Assembly: GCA_014621425.1 (NCBI GenBank) | Contig: JAANBB010000006.1 | Span: forward strand, 124,001 to 188,000 | Direction: 5' to 3' | DNA length: 64,000 nucleotides | Source of the DNA: Cylindrodendrum hubeiense | Taxonomy: Eukaryota; Ascomycota; Sordariomycetes; Hypocreales; Nectriaceae | In this document: piece by piece, positions 23,951 to 34,985 of the stretch | Layout: every line of letters starts with the position of its first letter | Position numbering within the stretch: position 1 is the stretch's first letter | Position numbers and translations under genes: made by a program | Notes under the pieces: generated by a model | Databases searched by the model: none | Seen by the model: the letters and a program-made list of their open reading frames with translations, nothing else | Told to the model about the DNA's origin: nothing

Positions 23951-25259
23951 ATGTCAATCACATTTGAGCCGCTTGAAGTCCCCGGCGCCAGGACCTATTA
24001 TGGCAACGCCTTGCCTTACGGACTGCAGGTAAAGGGTGCCACTAGTGACACGCCTGCCATCGCCGAGTCTGTGGCTGCTCTTCGGGAGTTTTCAGCATCT
24101 GGGAAGCTTCAAGAGCTTCTGGATCGCCATGGTGCCGTGCTCTTCCGCGGCTTCGGTCACCCCTCAGCTCAGACTTTTTCCGACCTCGTCTGTACAGCAG
24201 AAGAAGCGCGGGGCTACAAACCTTTTGAGCAGATTGGCTTAGCCGGCAAACGAAGCGCCGCAAGCAAAAATGTTTGGACTGCAAACGAAGGTTCATCGGC
24301 AAAGCGGTTCTACCAGCATAATGAGGTATGTAGAATCCATGCATACAATGTCGTATCTAATAAAAATATACAGTATGCCAGATACACTCATTTCCCGTCC
24401 AACATTCACTTTTACTCCGTCAAAAAGGCTCCAAAAGGTGCGTTCAATGAATAACTACAAAGGTTTTTCCAAGCTCAGTAACTTTGTGCTAACTCATCCA
24501 TGGTTTTGTAACAGGCGGTCTATCACCCATCGCTCATAGCGCCAACGTGTTCGATAAGATCAGTGCCGAGATTCCAGAACTGGTCAAGGATGTCCATGAG
24601 CGCGGATTAGGAATGAAGATGGTTTTCCGAGCCCCCGGCAAGGAGGGAACCGACAATCAGTTCAATTGGGCGGGCGAATTCAGCTTTGGTCAAGAGTTCC
24701 TTCCTACCGACGACGAAGCAACGAAAAGAAGCAAGGTCGAGAAGCAGGTTAAAAGACTCACGTCGGATTATAAGTGGAACGAGGACGACAGTCTCGAATT
24801 GACGCAATACATTCCAGGTAAGCACCCTTGACATTGAGTCCACCATCCTAGTTGACTCGTACCAGGCATTCGAAGAGTTCCATCAAGTGGCAGACCCACG
24901 TGGTTCAACGGACTTCTCGGACGGCATGGAACTTCTCGGGATGCTGGAGCCCTTGATCCACCTTATATCGGAAAAGATAAGATGACTTGTAAGAACGCCA
25001 TGCTTCACCGTTCGCATAACATCGCTAATTTTTACCAGATTTGCCTTCTGAATACGGTGACGGATCCCCGATTCCTCGAAAGTACTTGGACAAATTGATT
25101 GAAGTTGTTGATAAGGAGGAGCTCTACCTCTCCCTCGAGGAGGGTGATATCCTCTTCATGGATAACTATCAAGTATCGCATGGCAGGCAGCCGTGGGAGG
25201 GCGACAGAGAGCTTCTTGTGTCCATGTGGGCAGGCCCAACCCAAGCGGGGGTCTACTAA
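23951..25259 (+). CDS. TauD/TfdA-like Fe(II)/2-oxoglutarate dioxygenase
   Basis: Five exons join in phase (23951-24325, 24374-24437, 24515-24817, 24866-24988, 25039-25259), giving 361 aa. N-terminal features are LLDRHGAVLFRGFG and FYQHNEYARYTHFPSNIHF. The latter has the first iron ligands as H-x-E, as in the clavaminate synthase group, rather than H-x-D. The distal histidine and 2-oxoglutarate arginine are in NYQVSHGRQPWEGDRELLVS near the C-terminus. GDILFMDN precedes it, as usual for the fold. The enzyme would hydroxylate or oxidatively cleave a small acid, with 2-oxoglutarate going to succinate and CO2; the substrate is unknown. A repeat shared with 19.1 kb lies just upstream. Confidence 0.88.
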
Positions 25260-26524
25260 GTTTGTATATATTATATGTACTACCATCCGGGAAGGAGGAA
25301 TATATAAAAAGGCGGCAATTGTAACAGCAAGATTGTTACAAGTCCACCGTTCGGAAAACATAAAAATTTGCACCTGAAGCATAATTTTACTGCGTAGGCG
25401 GGGCCTCATTTAGGTCAGTAAGCACATTGATTCAAGTCGGTAAGCATTCAAGTGATGAGTCTTGCATGTGTTTTACCCGACCGATCCTTTCCATTTGTTA
25501 CAGTATTTCTTTTCCTAGCTATAAGGTCGACGAGCTTCAAAGAAAAAGAGCCTCTACAACACAACAACACAATTGTGTGAGAGACCCAATACACTAACAA
25601 CGAGCTTATCATTGATATATGGTCGGCGCATGGTGTGATTACTGTATATGCTCACGATACGAAAGCTTCTAAGCAGTATGACCCTGTGAGGCAGATGTCC
25701 GAGACCCCGATGGACACAGCGCCCAGCTCAATTGCCGCCGCAACTATGGTTGAAGTATATCATTTCTATTCATAATCTGACACCTATGATAATCTCAACA
25801 CCTGTCACTTTGTAACTTGGTGTGGTACAGAAGCCCAAGGGCCCAAGGAACTTTAATATCGTCAGTCGGTCATTATGCGTAGGGTAGTACTACACCTACC
25901 ACTCAAACGACCCAATCAGCCACTGACACGCGGTTCTTGGTCAACGTCCCAAGCTCGCCCAAGGCTGATATTACATTCGACAGATCGCATTTTCGACAAG
26001 TATTGGACCAATGTATTTATATGTTGATTAATTAAATAACGGCCTAGTATTCCTTCGACCTCTCTAGTGCCAACTGTCATTTTACGTTATCAGAAGTGCA
26101 TGTAATGTCATTCCATGCGATAAAGGCCTGATTTTGTAAGCCCATGCTTACATTATCTGGTCCAAACTACACAACACTCTACGCTGCTTCCTGCACAGTA
26201 AAACACATACTTTTAGACTTTCAACGCCGCCAATATTAATCAGCCTGTTCTAGTACGCCATCCCTCTTCCATCGAAATTATTCCACGTATCCCGCTTGCG
26301 GCCTAGCCAGCTTTATCACATGTCGCATCACATGATAGCAGCGTCAAATGACCGGGAGTTGCATAGCCTCATCTCACGGCACATGCTAGCAGGATCCGGC
26401 GATGACGCTGCGGGTCACGCCGCAACCCATCGCCAACTCACCGCGCCAGGATCCCATCACCACCTTGCATCTCCATGAACGTGCGTTTCTCAACCACAAA
26501 GGCCAAGTCTACCAGGCCGACACG
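25260..26524. other. intergenic, nothing recognised
   Basis: About 1.26 kb between the dioxygenase and the antiporter, both on the plus strand. Only short frames are present. A short upstream frame in phase with the antiporter start (from 26402) is read as 5' leader because the family start MPTLEV lies at 26525. Confidence 0.45.
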
Positions 26525-28135
26525 ATGCCTACTCTTGAGGTAACCAACTTTAACATCATCGTGAGCCTCCTTGGGGGGTGGATTGCGGCATTTGGGTTGG
26601 TGTCCTACCTCTCCAAGGAGAACCTCTACCTTTCCGAAGCCCGTAAGTCCTTCGTGTCGTGTAGTTTTGGGAAGCACTAGACCTAAGACGCTTCACTTTA
26701 GTCATCTCCCTCCTTGCAGGCGTTGCGTTTTCTCCATCTGGAGTCAACTTCATTCGGCCCCTCGAATATGCCGGCACCGGTGAGAATGTCGAGGCCATCA
26801 CGCTAAACTTCACGCGCCTCGTTTTGGGAGTGCAACTGGTCATAGCGGGCGTACAACTTCCCAGCAGGTACCTGCAGAAGGAGTGGAAGTCGCTGTCTAT
26901 CCTGGTAGGAATCGTCATGGCTCTGATGTGGTTAACCACGAGTGTTCTGGTCTGGGCGTTTATTCCGGAACTGCCATTTCTCCATGCCCTAGCCATAGGA
27001 GCTTGCGTCACTCCAACGGACCCGATTCTGTCCAATGCCATCGTGAAGGGCAAGTTTGCCGAGCATAACGTGCCCGAGAAGCTTCAGCAGATCATCGTTG
27101 CCGAATCCGGAGCGAATGACGGCCTCGGATACCCGTTCCTCTTCCTCGCGCTGTATCTCATCAAGTACACCGGCGAGGGGGCTAACCCAGCAGACGGCAA
27201 TGCCATGACGGCCATGGGTCTGTGGTTCGGTGAGACACTGGCCTATGTCATCGTCCTGAGCGTCGTCTACGGCGTAGTGGCGGGCTGGGCCGCCAAAGAC
27301 TTGCTTCACTGGGCGGAGAAGCGAGACTACGTCGACAAGGAGAGCTTTGTAGTGTTCGCCATTGCCCTGGCCCTGTTTGTGCTGGGCACTTGCGGTATGA
27401 TTGGGAGCGACGACGTGTTGGCTTGTTTCGTGGCTGGCAACGTCTTTACCTGGGACGATTGGTTCCGGCTGCAGACTGTGAATGACTCCTTTCACCCAAC
27501 CATCGACATGCTGCTCAACATGACCATATTTATGTGGTTCGGCGCAGTCTGCCCATGGAGTGATTTCGTGCACAACCAAGTTATCTCTATTTACCAACTA
27601 ATTCCTCTCGGAATTCTGGTCCTGCTCATTCGGCGCCTGCCATGGGTACTCGCAGCTCACAAATACATCCACCAAATCTCGGATGTGAGAGAGGCCCTGT
27701 TCGCAGGGTTCTTTGGCCCAATCGGAGTATCCGCCATATTTTACGTCTACATTTTGGCTCAGTTCATCGACAGATCCCTTGTTGACGGAGATGAGGTCCG
27801 GAGCGACGTCAAGCACTTCCGCGAAATCAGTCTCGTCGTTGTGTGGTTTCTCGCCGTCTGCAGTGTGGTAAGTGTACAATAAAACATCCATTGTCTGGAG
27901 TCGATGGCTAACAGATTAAAAGGTTGTTCATGGCCTGTGCATCCCGATCGCGAAAGTTGGTTTCTATGCCCATGAGAAGGTGTCGGAACATCTTGGAAGC
28001 AACAGCGACAGGGACAGCGAAGCCGCGACCCAAAGTCACCTATCCCCCAACTCTCCGAACGTAGAGACGCCGTTGTTGCCCAAGTCATATCAGTCTTTCG
28101 AAAGCATTAGACGGGGGGAAGCAGCGCACGCATAA
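26525..28135 (+). CDS. Na+/H+ antiporter, fungal plasma-membrane NHA type
   Basis: Three exons (26525-26642, 26702-27867, 27923-28135) join in phase to 498 aa. The start MPTLEVTNFNIIVSLLGGW matches fungal sodium/proton antiporters, and 10-12 membrane helices follow. Key motifs are GACVTPTDPILSNAIVKGKFAE (the TDP segment), ESGANDGLGYPF (the ND ion-binding pair of CPA1 exchangers) and GSDDVLACFVAGNVFTWDDW. The cytoplasmic tail is short and Ser-rich (about 80 residues), much shorter than yeast Nha1. The protein should expel Na+ or K+ in exchange for protons and help salt and pH tolerance. The stop lies 61 bp from the stop of the convergent AlaX gene. Confidence 0.92.
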
Positions 28136-28196
28136 GTTCATCTAGCATTCTCATCTATCTTCTATTATTCTATAGCTCGCATCTGTATTCTATCTT

Positions 28197-29018
28197 CTAG
28201 CTCAGCGTGTAACTCACACGGGACGTTCCCTTGCTTCTAGAAATCTTCTTCACCTTGGTGTCGCCACATAGATCTGACGTGTCAACATGCGTGCCTCCAC
28301 AAGGATACACCTCGGCGCCCACGATGTTTACCACGCGGAACTTCTCACCCGGCGGTACCAGACTTCGGTCGGGAATGAGGCGTTCCAGTCCGCGCTTCCG
28401 GAAATCCTCCTCGTCCCACCATTCAACCTCGACAGGCAGCTTCGCAGCGATGTACTCGTCGAGTTTCTTCTGGATGGGCTCTTTCCATTTTCCTTCGATG
28501 AGCCCTTTGAATTCGCACGACGCGGAGTCGGGGAAGTGAGACGCTTTCAGCTCGTCGAATCCCTCAATCTCATTTTCCAAGAGATGTCTCACGGCGGCAC
28601 CGAGAACATGGCCGGCGGTATGGAAGCGCGAGTAGAGGAGACGCTTCTCGATGTCGATCGCTTGCTCGACCGTGTCGCCGGTCTTAAAAATAGCAGCCCC
28701 GGTCGTATTGGGGGCGAACTGTCCCAGATGCAGGACTTGGCCGTCACGCACAGCGTCCATGCGGACTGCCGACACGTTGAAGGTGGCACCCGACTGATGC
28801 GTTATCTCGCCGACATCAGAGGGCTGGCCGCCTCCTTGCGGGTGGAAAATGGTGCCCTCCGTGACGACAACATGATTCTCATCACTGCCTTGCTTGAAGA
28901 GCAAGCGGTTCGCCTCTTCGAGGGCGCTGAAGGGGAGAATTGCGGACACGACGGTCTGGAGTCGGTAGAGCTTAGCGTTGTGGTGAAAGGCCAGATATGT
29001 GCGAGCTGTGGAAGCCAT
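28197..29018 (-). CDS. AlaX-type alanyl-tRNA editing protein
   Basis: Single-exon gene of 273 aa. It matches the free-standing editing domain related to threonyl/alanyl-tRNA synthetases. A beta-barrel region has GTIFHPQGGGQPSDVG, a motif shared with AlaRS editing domains. The zinc and catalytic motifs are complete: RFHTAGH (His133, His137) and CGGTH (Cys240, His244). Such proteins hydrolyse tRNA-Ala mischarged with serine or glycine in the cytosol. There is no anticodon-binding or aminoacylation domain, so it acts in trans. It is convergent with the antiporter gene; no functional link is implied. Confidence 0.93.
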   Translation of the reverse strand: MASTARTYLAFHHNAKLYRLQTVVSAILPFSALEEANRLLFKQGSDENHVVVTEGTIFHPQGGGQPSDVGEITHQSGATFNVSAVRMDAVRDGQVLHLGQFAPNTTGAAIFKTGDTVEQAIDIEKRLLYSRFHTAGHVLGAAVRHLLENEIEGFDELKASHFPDSASCEFKGLIEGKWKEPIQKKLDEYIAAKLPVEVEWWDEEDFRKRGLERLIPDRSLVPPGEKFRVVNIVGAEVYPCGGTHVDTSDLCGDTKVKKISRSKGTSRVSYTLS

Positions 29019-30109
29019 GATGGGCGATGAAGGGAATGATTTGGTATCCGTCCGAGTAAGCGCACGCCGGTGTTATACAAGTCTACGGCGCATAAGACGC
29101 AGGCTTCTAGAAGGTGCTTCGACAGATGTGGATTTCTCAAGGGCGCAAATGACATTGCAGTTTGCAGTGGCGAAGCGGAACTGAGGGGTAACCGCTTTTA
29201 GCGCCACTAAGCCTAACAAGTGAAACAGAGGGACTTTAGCTCACGGATATCAATGATGTGAATGAGCCACCGAGTACCAACAACTTGTCATAATATAAGG
29301 TGATGGTCGATTGACTAGAATATGAACCAGAGCATAGTACCCATGTCCCGGAAACCTAATTCTCTTTGTCTTGCGCTTCACGGATTAAACTCCAAGCAAA
29401 AGTCAACGTCGAATTCCACTACCCTATAGCAACCCGGCGTCCAACACGATTGCATACCACTGCTCCAAGAACACGGGTTAAGTAGATACCTTTGGTGTAT
29501 GCAGCCATGTATAGTATTTCTAAGCCCAGCTTCATAAAGGTCTCTGGTCTTGGCGATGATTGGGAACTTGGACTTTCCATGCGGCTCTGTTCGGTGCTCT
29601 CAGACGGTTGCAAATAGCGCTTCGTTGGATTCATCCGGCAATTGAGCAGGTTGCACCCGCTACTCACCAAGCGCTCTGACATGAAACACCATTCTTCATC
29701 CGATTTGATTTCTTGTGCGCCATGTAACCGCGCCCTCTCCCACCTTAGCTTGCTCTGATACTGTTAGAGATCAGGCAGCCAATAAAACCTAGGTCCACTT
29801 CTGGGTCCCGTCAGCACGACCTGCAGAGGGCGCCTAAAAGCAGCAAATAGAGCCTCGTAGAGGATGCTAATTAAGGCTTTGACGTCCGCAATGTATCAGG
29901 TTTCCTGCACGATTTAAGTGTGGTGTTCAGCTGAAAAAAATGCACTTCTGGTCATATTAAACTGCCTGATCGAGCCTGAAAAGGCCGCGCGAATCCATGC
30001 TCCTTCGTGAAAGACAAAGCCGCAATTGTCTTCTGACCGCCATGCCAACCTTGTCCCCCTGTAACCCAAATTTTTTTACAGCTGAATTTCACGTCTCTCT
30101 TGTTAGGCT
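29019..30109. other. intergenic, nothing recognised
   Basis: About 1.1 kb serving as the shared 5' region of the divergent AlaX gene and the 30.1-kb membrane-protein gene. Short frames (for example 29682-29419 minus) show no family character. Confidence 0.45.
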
Positions 30110-32515
30110 ATGATGGCCGAAACGGCCAGCCCCCGCCTTCACTTTAATAGAGGCGACGCAGCGTTTACTTCACTCGCCCACCAAGAACAACATGGCATGG
30201 CCCCGGCTGAATCAACAAGAGAGCTGTCTGCCGAGGACTTGTTCTACCAAGCCTCTCGTCAACGAACGCAATTTCACTTGGAGGACTTTTCGACGACGAG
30301 TCTGTTACCCGGAGATGACAGCACCCATTTCTCTCCATCAACGACCGGTGACACACTCTCCAGTGTCAGACCTCCAGGAATATCTCCCGATCAATTCGAG
30401 CAGAGAAGCCCGAATGCCGACACTTCCAACACCGAAAAGAAAAAAAAGGCCCACATTATAAATTGGAACTTGTGGAGCGGTATTGGACTGCCAATGGTGT
30501 ACCATGGCCTCTCCAAGTTCAAAAGCTGGCCCCCTGTTGAAAGGGCGAGCGCAGTGTCTACGCACAAAGGAGTCATGGCGTGGCGAATGGCCCTCCAACT
30601 GGTGCCCACAAGCGCGGCCTTGGTCGTCATCTTTATCAATCTCTCGTCCCACTATATCGGCGGGGAGCTATCTGGCCCGTCGGGCAGCGACACAGAAAAG
30701 CTTGCAGCGTTGCAGTTTGCGGCCAAAGCCCACGAGATCTTGATGGTCATTTCCCTCGGATCCATACTTACTGCCTATATCCTCGAAGAGCTGCAGTACG
30801 GCGAGGGGCTGCCCTACGGCGCCGTATTCTCTCCTCACCAGTTCCAAAGCGCCAAGGTACTCTTCTCCTCAGAAATGGCTGGCGTGATCTATCAGGATTG
30901 GCTTGGGTGGCCAAAGAAAGTCGCCATTGTCAGTCTTATTACTACATGCAGCTTTCTCGCCATGCTTGTTGGACCTTGTTCGGCAACCCTCATGCAGCCC
31001 CGCCTGGGGTTTTGGGGTGCCGGAGGCACATCATTCTGGATCAATGCCACCGAGGACCAGCTGTACCCAACAGTCATGAGTGGCTCGGCGAGTTTTCAAC
31101 ACTGCATGACTGATTTGAGAGACTTGGCATGCCCGTCGGCAAATTGGGAAATACTCGAACAGGATTACTTCTCCTACTGGCCGCAACTTAAACCCATGGG
31201 AAGCATGCCTTCCAGTCTGGTCATTTCTAGTCCATACTCCGAGAGAAAACTAGACATGGATACCCGAGCCACTCCTGACAATGAATACGTGATTTGGGCC
31301 GACCTAAGCACGGTAGCATCCGTTCCGCTCTCTCCTCTTGCCAATGCTATTGCCGAGCTCGGCCGATTATGGTCCTTTTCTGCTCGCAGCAGCAGCACAA
31401 ACTTCAAATACCGCCAAGACGCATACTCCAGTGTCAATGCTCGACAACCTAGTGTTTTTGCACAATGTAGCCCTCTTGGCATATATGGCGAGATAGCTTT
31501 CCCAATTCTTCACCCTAGCAACGTTAGTATGGGGTTAACAAGCCAAGTCCTAACTTTCAATGACGGTTCTTACGCTGTTAATGAGACTGCTTCTCTGCCA
31601 TCCGTAATTTGGCACGATGGCGAGAAACTAATGCGGCAGTTGGACAGTTCCGTCGCTGCTGTGGTCACTATTCCAGCAAGTGATGGCAATAACGCATCTG
31701 TTCATTGCTGCAGCATCCGTGCTGCATACGCGGACGCCAGTTACAAAGTTCGCTGGACTGAGCACAAAGTTGTGACGGGAGGCCCCTTCGTTCCTTACCA
31801 ACAGGCAATATTCGGCTCTGCCTCCCAACTCATCGCGATCAAAAAGTCATGGGCGCGGTATTTGAGCCCCACTCTCATAGATAACAACACCACCGTCTTT
31901 GCTAGTCTCATGAGGTCCTCGGGAGTCTGGAACACGTCCACGCCATCGTCTTTGGACAATAGAGATCTGATTGTCGAAAGCGCTTTGGCTGCCCTCATAG
32001 CAAACGGTATCTCTCGGGGTAATTACGACATCACAGTTCCCCTAGATTTCCTAAAAGATCCGAGTGATCCAGAAAACCAGTGGGACGGTGGGGGCTGGGT
32101 AAACGAATTCATCCGCTCAAAGGCGTGGTTCAGCGATACCAGGACCCTCGGCAATGCTTTCAATGACCCGGCAGACGCGAGTACGATTACACGGTTCAAG
32201 TTCGAGGTGAAGGTTCAGGGATATGCATATATCCTAGTAGGAATGGCACAACTGTTTTCGACCTATGTACTTTGTCTATATGTTGTCGTTGTATTCGTTC
32301 ACATTATCAGGAGTTGTTGCAAAGGTCGGACATGGGCTGAGTGGGGCTCGTCGCCAGAGGTAGCTGCCATGATCCTAAACTCGGGACCGGAATTCCAGGA
32401 TGGAATAAGAACAGATACCGAGACGGTAGAAGTGTATGGGGCCAGAGTGAAAGTCCCGCCGAGGAAGGACGGGTCCATTGAGGGAGGGTTTACTAGTGGT
32501 AGCTCAATTGGGTAA
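30110..32515 (+). CDS. large membrane protein of unknown function
   Basis: Intronless frame of 801 aa from tandem ATGs at 30110. Residues 1-115 are hydrophilic and Ser/Thr-rich, ending in a lysine patch (EKKKKAHIINW). Hydrophobic segments lie near residues 159-180, 205-225 and 265-295. A large extracytoplasmic part of about 400 residues with several N-glycosylation sequons follows, then a final helix near 710-740 (AYILVGMAQLFSTYVLCLYV) and a cytoplasmic tail beginning IIRSCCKGRTWAEWGSSPEV. This layout (N-terminal helices, big exposed domain, last helix, short tail with WGSSPE) is seen in unnamed fungal plasma-membrane proteins. I do not know its function. Confidence 0.82.
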   Translation: MMAETASPRLHFNRGDAAFTSLAHQEQHGMAPAESTRELSAEDLFYQASRQRTQFHLEDFSTTSLLPGDDSTHFSPSTTGDTLSSVRPPGISPDQFEQRSPNADTSNTEKKKKAHIINWNLWSGIGLPMVYHGLSKFKSWPPVERASAVSTHKGVMAWRMALQLVPTSAALVVIFINLSSHYIGGELSGPSGSDTEKLAALQFAAKAHEILMVISLGSILTAYILEELQYGEGLPYGAVFSPHQFQSAKVLFSSEMAGVIYQDWLGWPKKVAIVSLITTCSFLAMLVGPCSATLMQPRLGFWGAGGTSFWINATEDQLYPTVMSGSASFQHCMTDLRDLACPSANWEILEQDYFSYWPQLKPMGSMPSSLVISSPYSERKLDMDTRATPDNEYVIWADLSTVASVPLSPLANAIAELGRLWSFSARSSSTNFKYRQDAYSSVNARQPSVFAQCSPLGIYGEIAFPILHPSNVSMGLTSQVLTFNDGSYAVNETASLPSVIWHDGEKLMRQLDSSVAAVVTIPASDGNNASVHCCSIRAAYADASYKVRWTEHKVVTGGPFVPYQQAIFGSASQLIAIKKSWARYLSPTLIDNNTTVFASLMRSSGVWNTSTPSSLDNRDLIVESALAALIANGISRGNYDITVPLDFLKDPSDPENQWDGGGWVNEFIRSKAWFSDTRTLGNAFNDPADASTITRFKFEVKVQGYAYILVGMAQLFSTYVLCLYVVVVFVHIIRSCCKGRTWAEWGSSPEVAAMILNSGPEFQDGIRTDTETVEVYGARVKVPPRKDGSIEGGFTSGSSIG

Positions 32516-32728
32516 TGTGATATTTAGAATTGGCGTGATAAATAAAAGCCAACACATGTTCAGTGTTTATGGTGCTCCCGTCACCGCTACAAATGTCGTG
32601 TTCCAATGCAGTGGGTTAAGGTCGGACGCCGCTCAACGCTTGTCTCAGGAGTTGTCGATGGCGGTTGAACGGCGTGTGCCCCGTTATTTAGCCGAAGCCA
32701 GGAGGGATGGCTCGCGCACCAGGGCGTC

Positions 32729-34231
32729 ATGGACAATCTTCCAATCGATAGACTCGCTGCCTCACCAGGCGAGCGACCAAGTCTGGAAGCGGAACGGCTC
32801 AGCAACATCGCCATGGACGCGACGGAGACGCCATCACACGCCAAAAGGGTACAGGTTCCCCGGGCGTGCCAGCGGTGCAAGACTCTGCGGCGGGGCTGCA
32901 GCGAGTTCCGGCCATGTAGGAGATGCATCGACGCAGGGTTCGGCGACCAGTGCGCGCCTAATCACGCGTCAATGGCCTCGCTGGTGCAGTATCCGGCGAG
33001 TCCGCTGAGCGCTGGCGGCGGCATTGACGCGGTCCAGAGCATGGCCGACCTCGTCCCAGGCCGCGTTATCGACTACTGCGCCGAGCGCTTCTTTGCGCGG
33101 CTGTACCCGACGATTCCCATCCTGACGCGGGACTACGTCGCCCATTTGAAGGCCGTCGTTGCGTCGTCTTCCGAGTGGAGAGTCGAGGCGTACTGCGTGC
33201 TCGTCGCCATGTGCGCCCAGGTCTTGTTGCAGGCCGAGGAGCCCGAGAACCTATTTCCCCAGGGCATCATCCCGGAGAAGAATGCCGTGTACGGACAGAT
33301 AATTCTCGATGTCGCGCTGGCAACTCACCAGATGATCCCGCGCAATGTCAAGCCCACCTTCAACCAGTGTCTCCTCGTCTTCTTCCTCTACGCCTGCCAG
33401 GCCAGGCTGTCACATCACAGCCAGGCCTTTTTATTCCTGCGCGAGGCCACAACTCTACTTCATCTTTTGAGGTTCGACGATGTCGATGCTGCCTTCAGGG
33501 ATTTGGCCGGGCATCTCTTCTGGGTCTTGCTCATATCGGAGAGATCACACGCAATCCGCTATCGCCGCCCCATCACTTTACAGGTCACCACTGAAACGCC
33601 CGAGCTGGACACAAGTGACCTGTCCCTCGTCGGCTTCTGGAGCCTCGCCGCCCTGTTTCGCCCGATTGACACCTCGTTTGTGGCTCTGCTCAACCACGAA
33701 GTAGTCGCTACGCCACCGTCTCCCGCCTCAATTGACTACGTCGAGACAACAGTCAACACCGCCCTCAAGCCCACGCTGGAGCTACACGACACACAGAAAG
33801 CGAATTTGAGGATCACACAGCTCTGGCTGCGCGTAATTATCTGGAAATTACGCCTGCGCCTGGGTTACCTCAGCGAGGGTGCCCCCCAGCAGAGCCTGAC
33901 ATATCGCTATCCGCTCGAGGTGGCTAAAGAACTCACCCTGTCGACGCGAGATCTCCCCATTGACAGCATCAAAGTCCACGGCGTTGGATTGACCGAGAAG
34001 CTCTACGACATTGCCTCGGCTGTGGTGGATGTTCTGGCGCGAGTCCCGATAGCACCGTCAAGCCCACAAGGCCTCGCAATGGGGACATCGCTGGAAGACG
34101 ATTTGGTTTATATCCGGCACCTCATCACACAGCTCCCGAGTGGGAAATCCACATACGACCCGTTATTAGAGAAGCAGATACAGCAGGCGCTTCCTACCAT
34201 AGAACCAAGTCCAGCTGATGAGCCGCCTTAA
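32729..34231 (+). CDS. Zn2Cys6 transcription factor
   Basis: Intronless, 500 aa. The zinc cluster has Cys at 47, 50, 57, 63, 66 and 75 (CX2CX6CX5CX2CX8C) within ACQRCKTLRRGCSEFRPC. A fungal-specific transcription factor middle domain follows, starting near DYCAERFFARLYPTIPILTR and running through LLVFFLYACQARLSHHSQAF. The ERFFARLYPTIPIL segment and the short overall length resemble fungal regulators of maltose, sucrose or raffinose use. With the permease and maltase 4-7 kb downstream, regulation of alpha-glucoside use is a reasonable but unproven inference. No coiled coil is seen next to the cluster, so dimerisation mode is unclear. Confidence 0.88.
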   Translation: MDNLPIDRLAASPGERPSLEAERLSNIAMDATETPSHAKRVQVPRACQRCKTLRRGCSEFRPCRRCIDAGFGDQCAPNHASMASLVQYPASPLSAGGGIDAVQSMADLVPGRVIDYCAERFFARLYPTIPILTRDYVAHLKAVVASSSEWRVEAYCVLVAMCAQVLLQAEEPENLFPQGIIPEKNAVYGQIILDVALATHQMIPRNVKPTFNQCLLVFFLYACQARLSHHSQAFLFLREATTLLHLLRFDDVDAAFRDLAGHLFWVLLISERSHAIRYRRPITLQVTTETPELDTSDLSLVGFWSLAALFRPIDTSFVALLNHEVVATPPSPASIDYVETTVNTALKPTLELHDTQKANLRITQLWLRVIIWKLRLRLGYLSEGAPQQSLTYRYPLEVAKELTLSTRDLPIDSIKVHGVGLTEKLYDIASAVVDVLARVPIAPSSPQGLAMGTSLEDDLVYIRHLITQLPSGKSTYDPLLEKQIQQALPTIEPSPADEPP

Positions 34232-34985
34232 TTAATAGCAAGCAGAAAATTGAAATAAAGAATTCCTTTCAAGTGCTTTAAGTGAATGTAATAGCAAATA
34301 GTATTACTATAGCCTATATAAAGTGAAGCAAATGAAGTACTAATACTACAACGAATTGTAGTGAATGGGGTACCGCAGTGTAATTACTCACTTTGCATTA
34401 TGGAGACCGACATTGTACGACTAGGATGGATAAGCCACATACTAAAATGGGCATGAATTATAGGCATACGTTCTTGGCCCGTCCTTTCCATTTCACATGT
34501 GTTAACATCCCGTGTTAATTGATCGGGCCTTTTTCTATGTCTCATATAACACAATCTTGTGGTGATCTATCGGCCCTTCAATCTATACTCAGTACATTCA
34601 TCCACTTTCGGTATCCCGCCATTGAAACGGTGTGTTAGCCTGTTTCTCCGTGTCCATCCTATATACAAATTAATATTAGATGATAGCAGTGGCAGGTAAT
34701 GAAACAGTAATAAGAGCCAGACTATCGCACAGCCCCCTCGGTCAGAGAGGCTGGTTTTTATGGTGCCCACTCTGCAAACCAGTCAGAGAATCGAGATCAG
34801 CTCATCATTGTCACACTTAACATTTTCGATAATGCAAGGGTGTGAGCCAACATTGCATATGAGTGCAAACCTACTTTATTATAAAGTCCCTAGCTAGATT
34901 ACCCACAGAAGCTCCTCCCTCATTAGTCACCACGTCAACCTAAACTACCACTCGAATTCTCCGTGTCAGAATCTTCACCGTCGTG
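34232..34985. other. intergenic, AT-rich, nothing recognised
   Basis: About 0.75 kb. The first 150 bp are AT-rich and probably include the 3' UTR of the regulator gene. No frame with family character is present. Confidence 0.4.

Noticed and set aside
26402..26524. Earlier in-frame start for the Na+/H+ antiporter
   Set aside because: The extra 41 residues have no family counterpart, whereas MPTLEVTNFNI at 26525 is the usual start.
28287..29030. 247-codon plus-strand frame opposite the AlaX gene
   Set aside because: It is the antisense shadow of a gene whose zinc and catalytic motifs are complete on the minus strand.
30580..31113. 177-codon frame inside the 801-residue membrane-protein gene
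   Set aside because: A shifted frame within a long continuous gene, with no domain.
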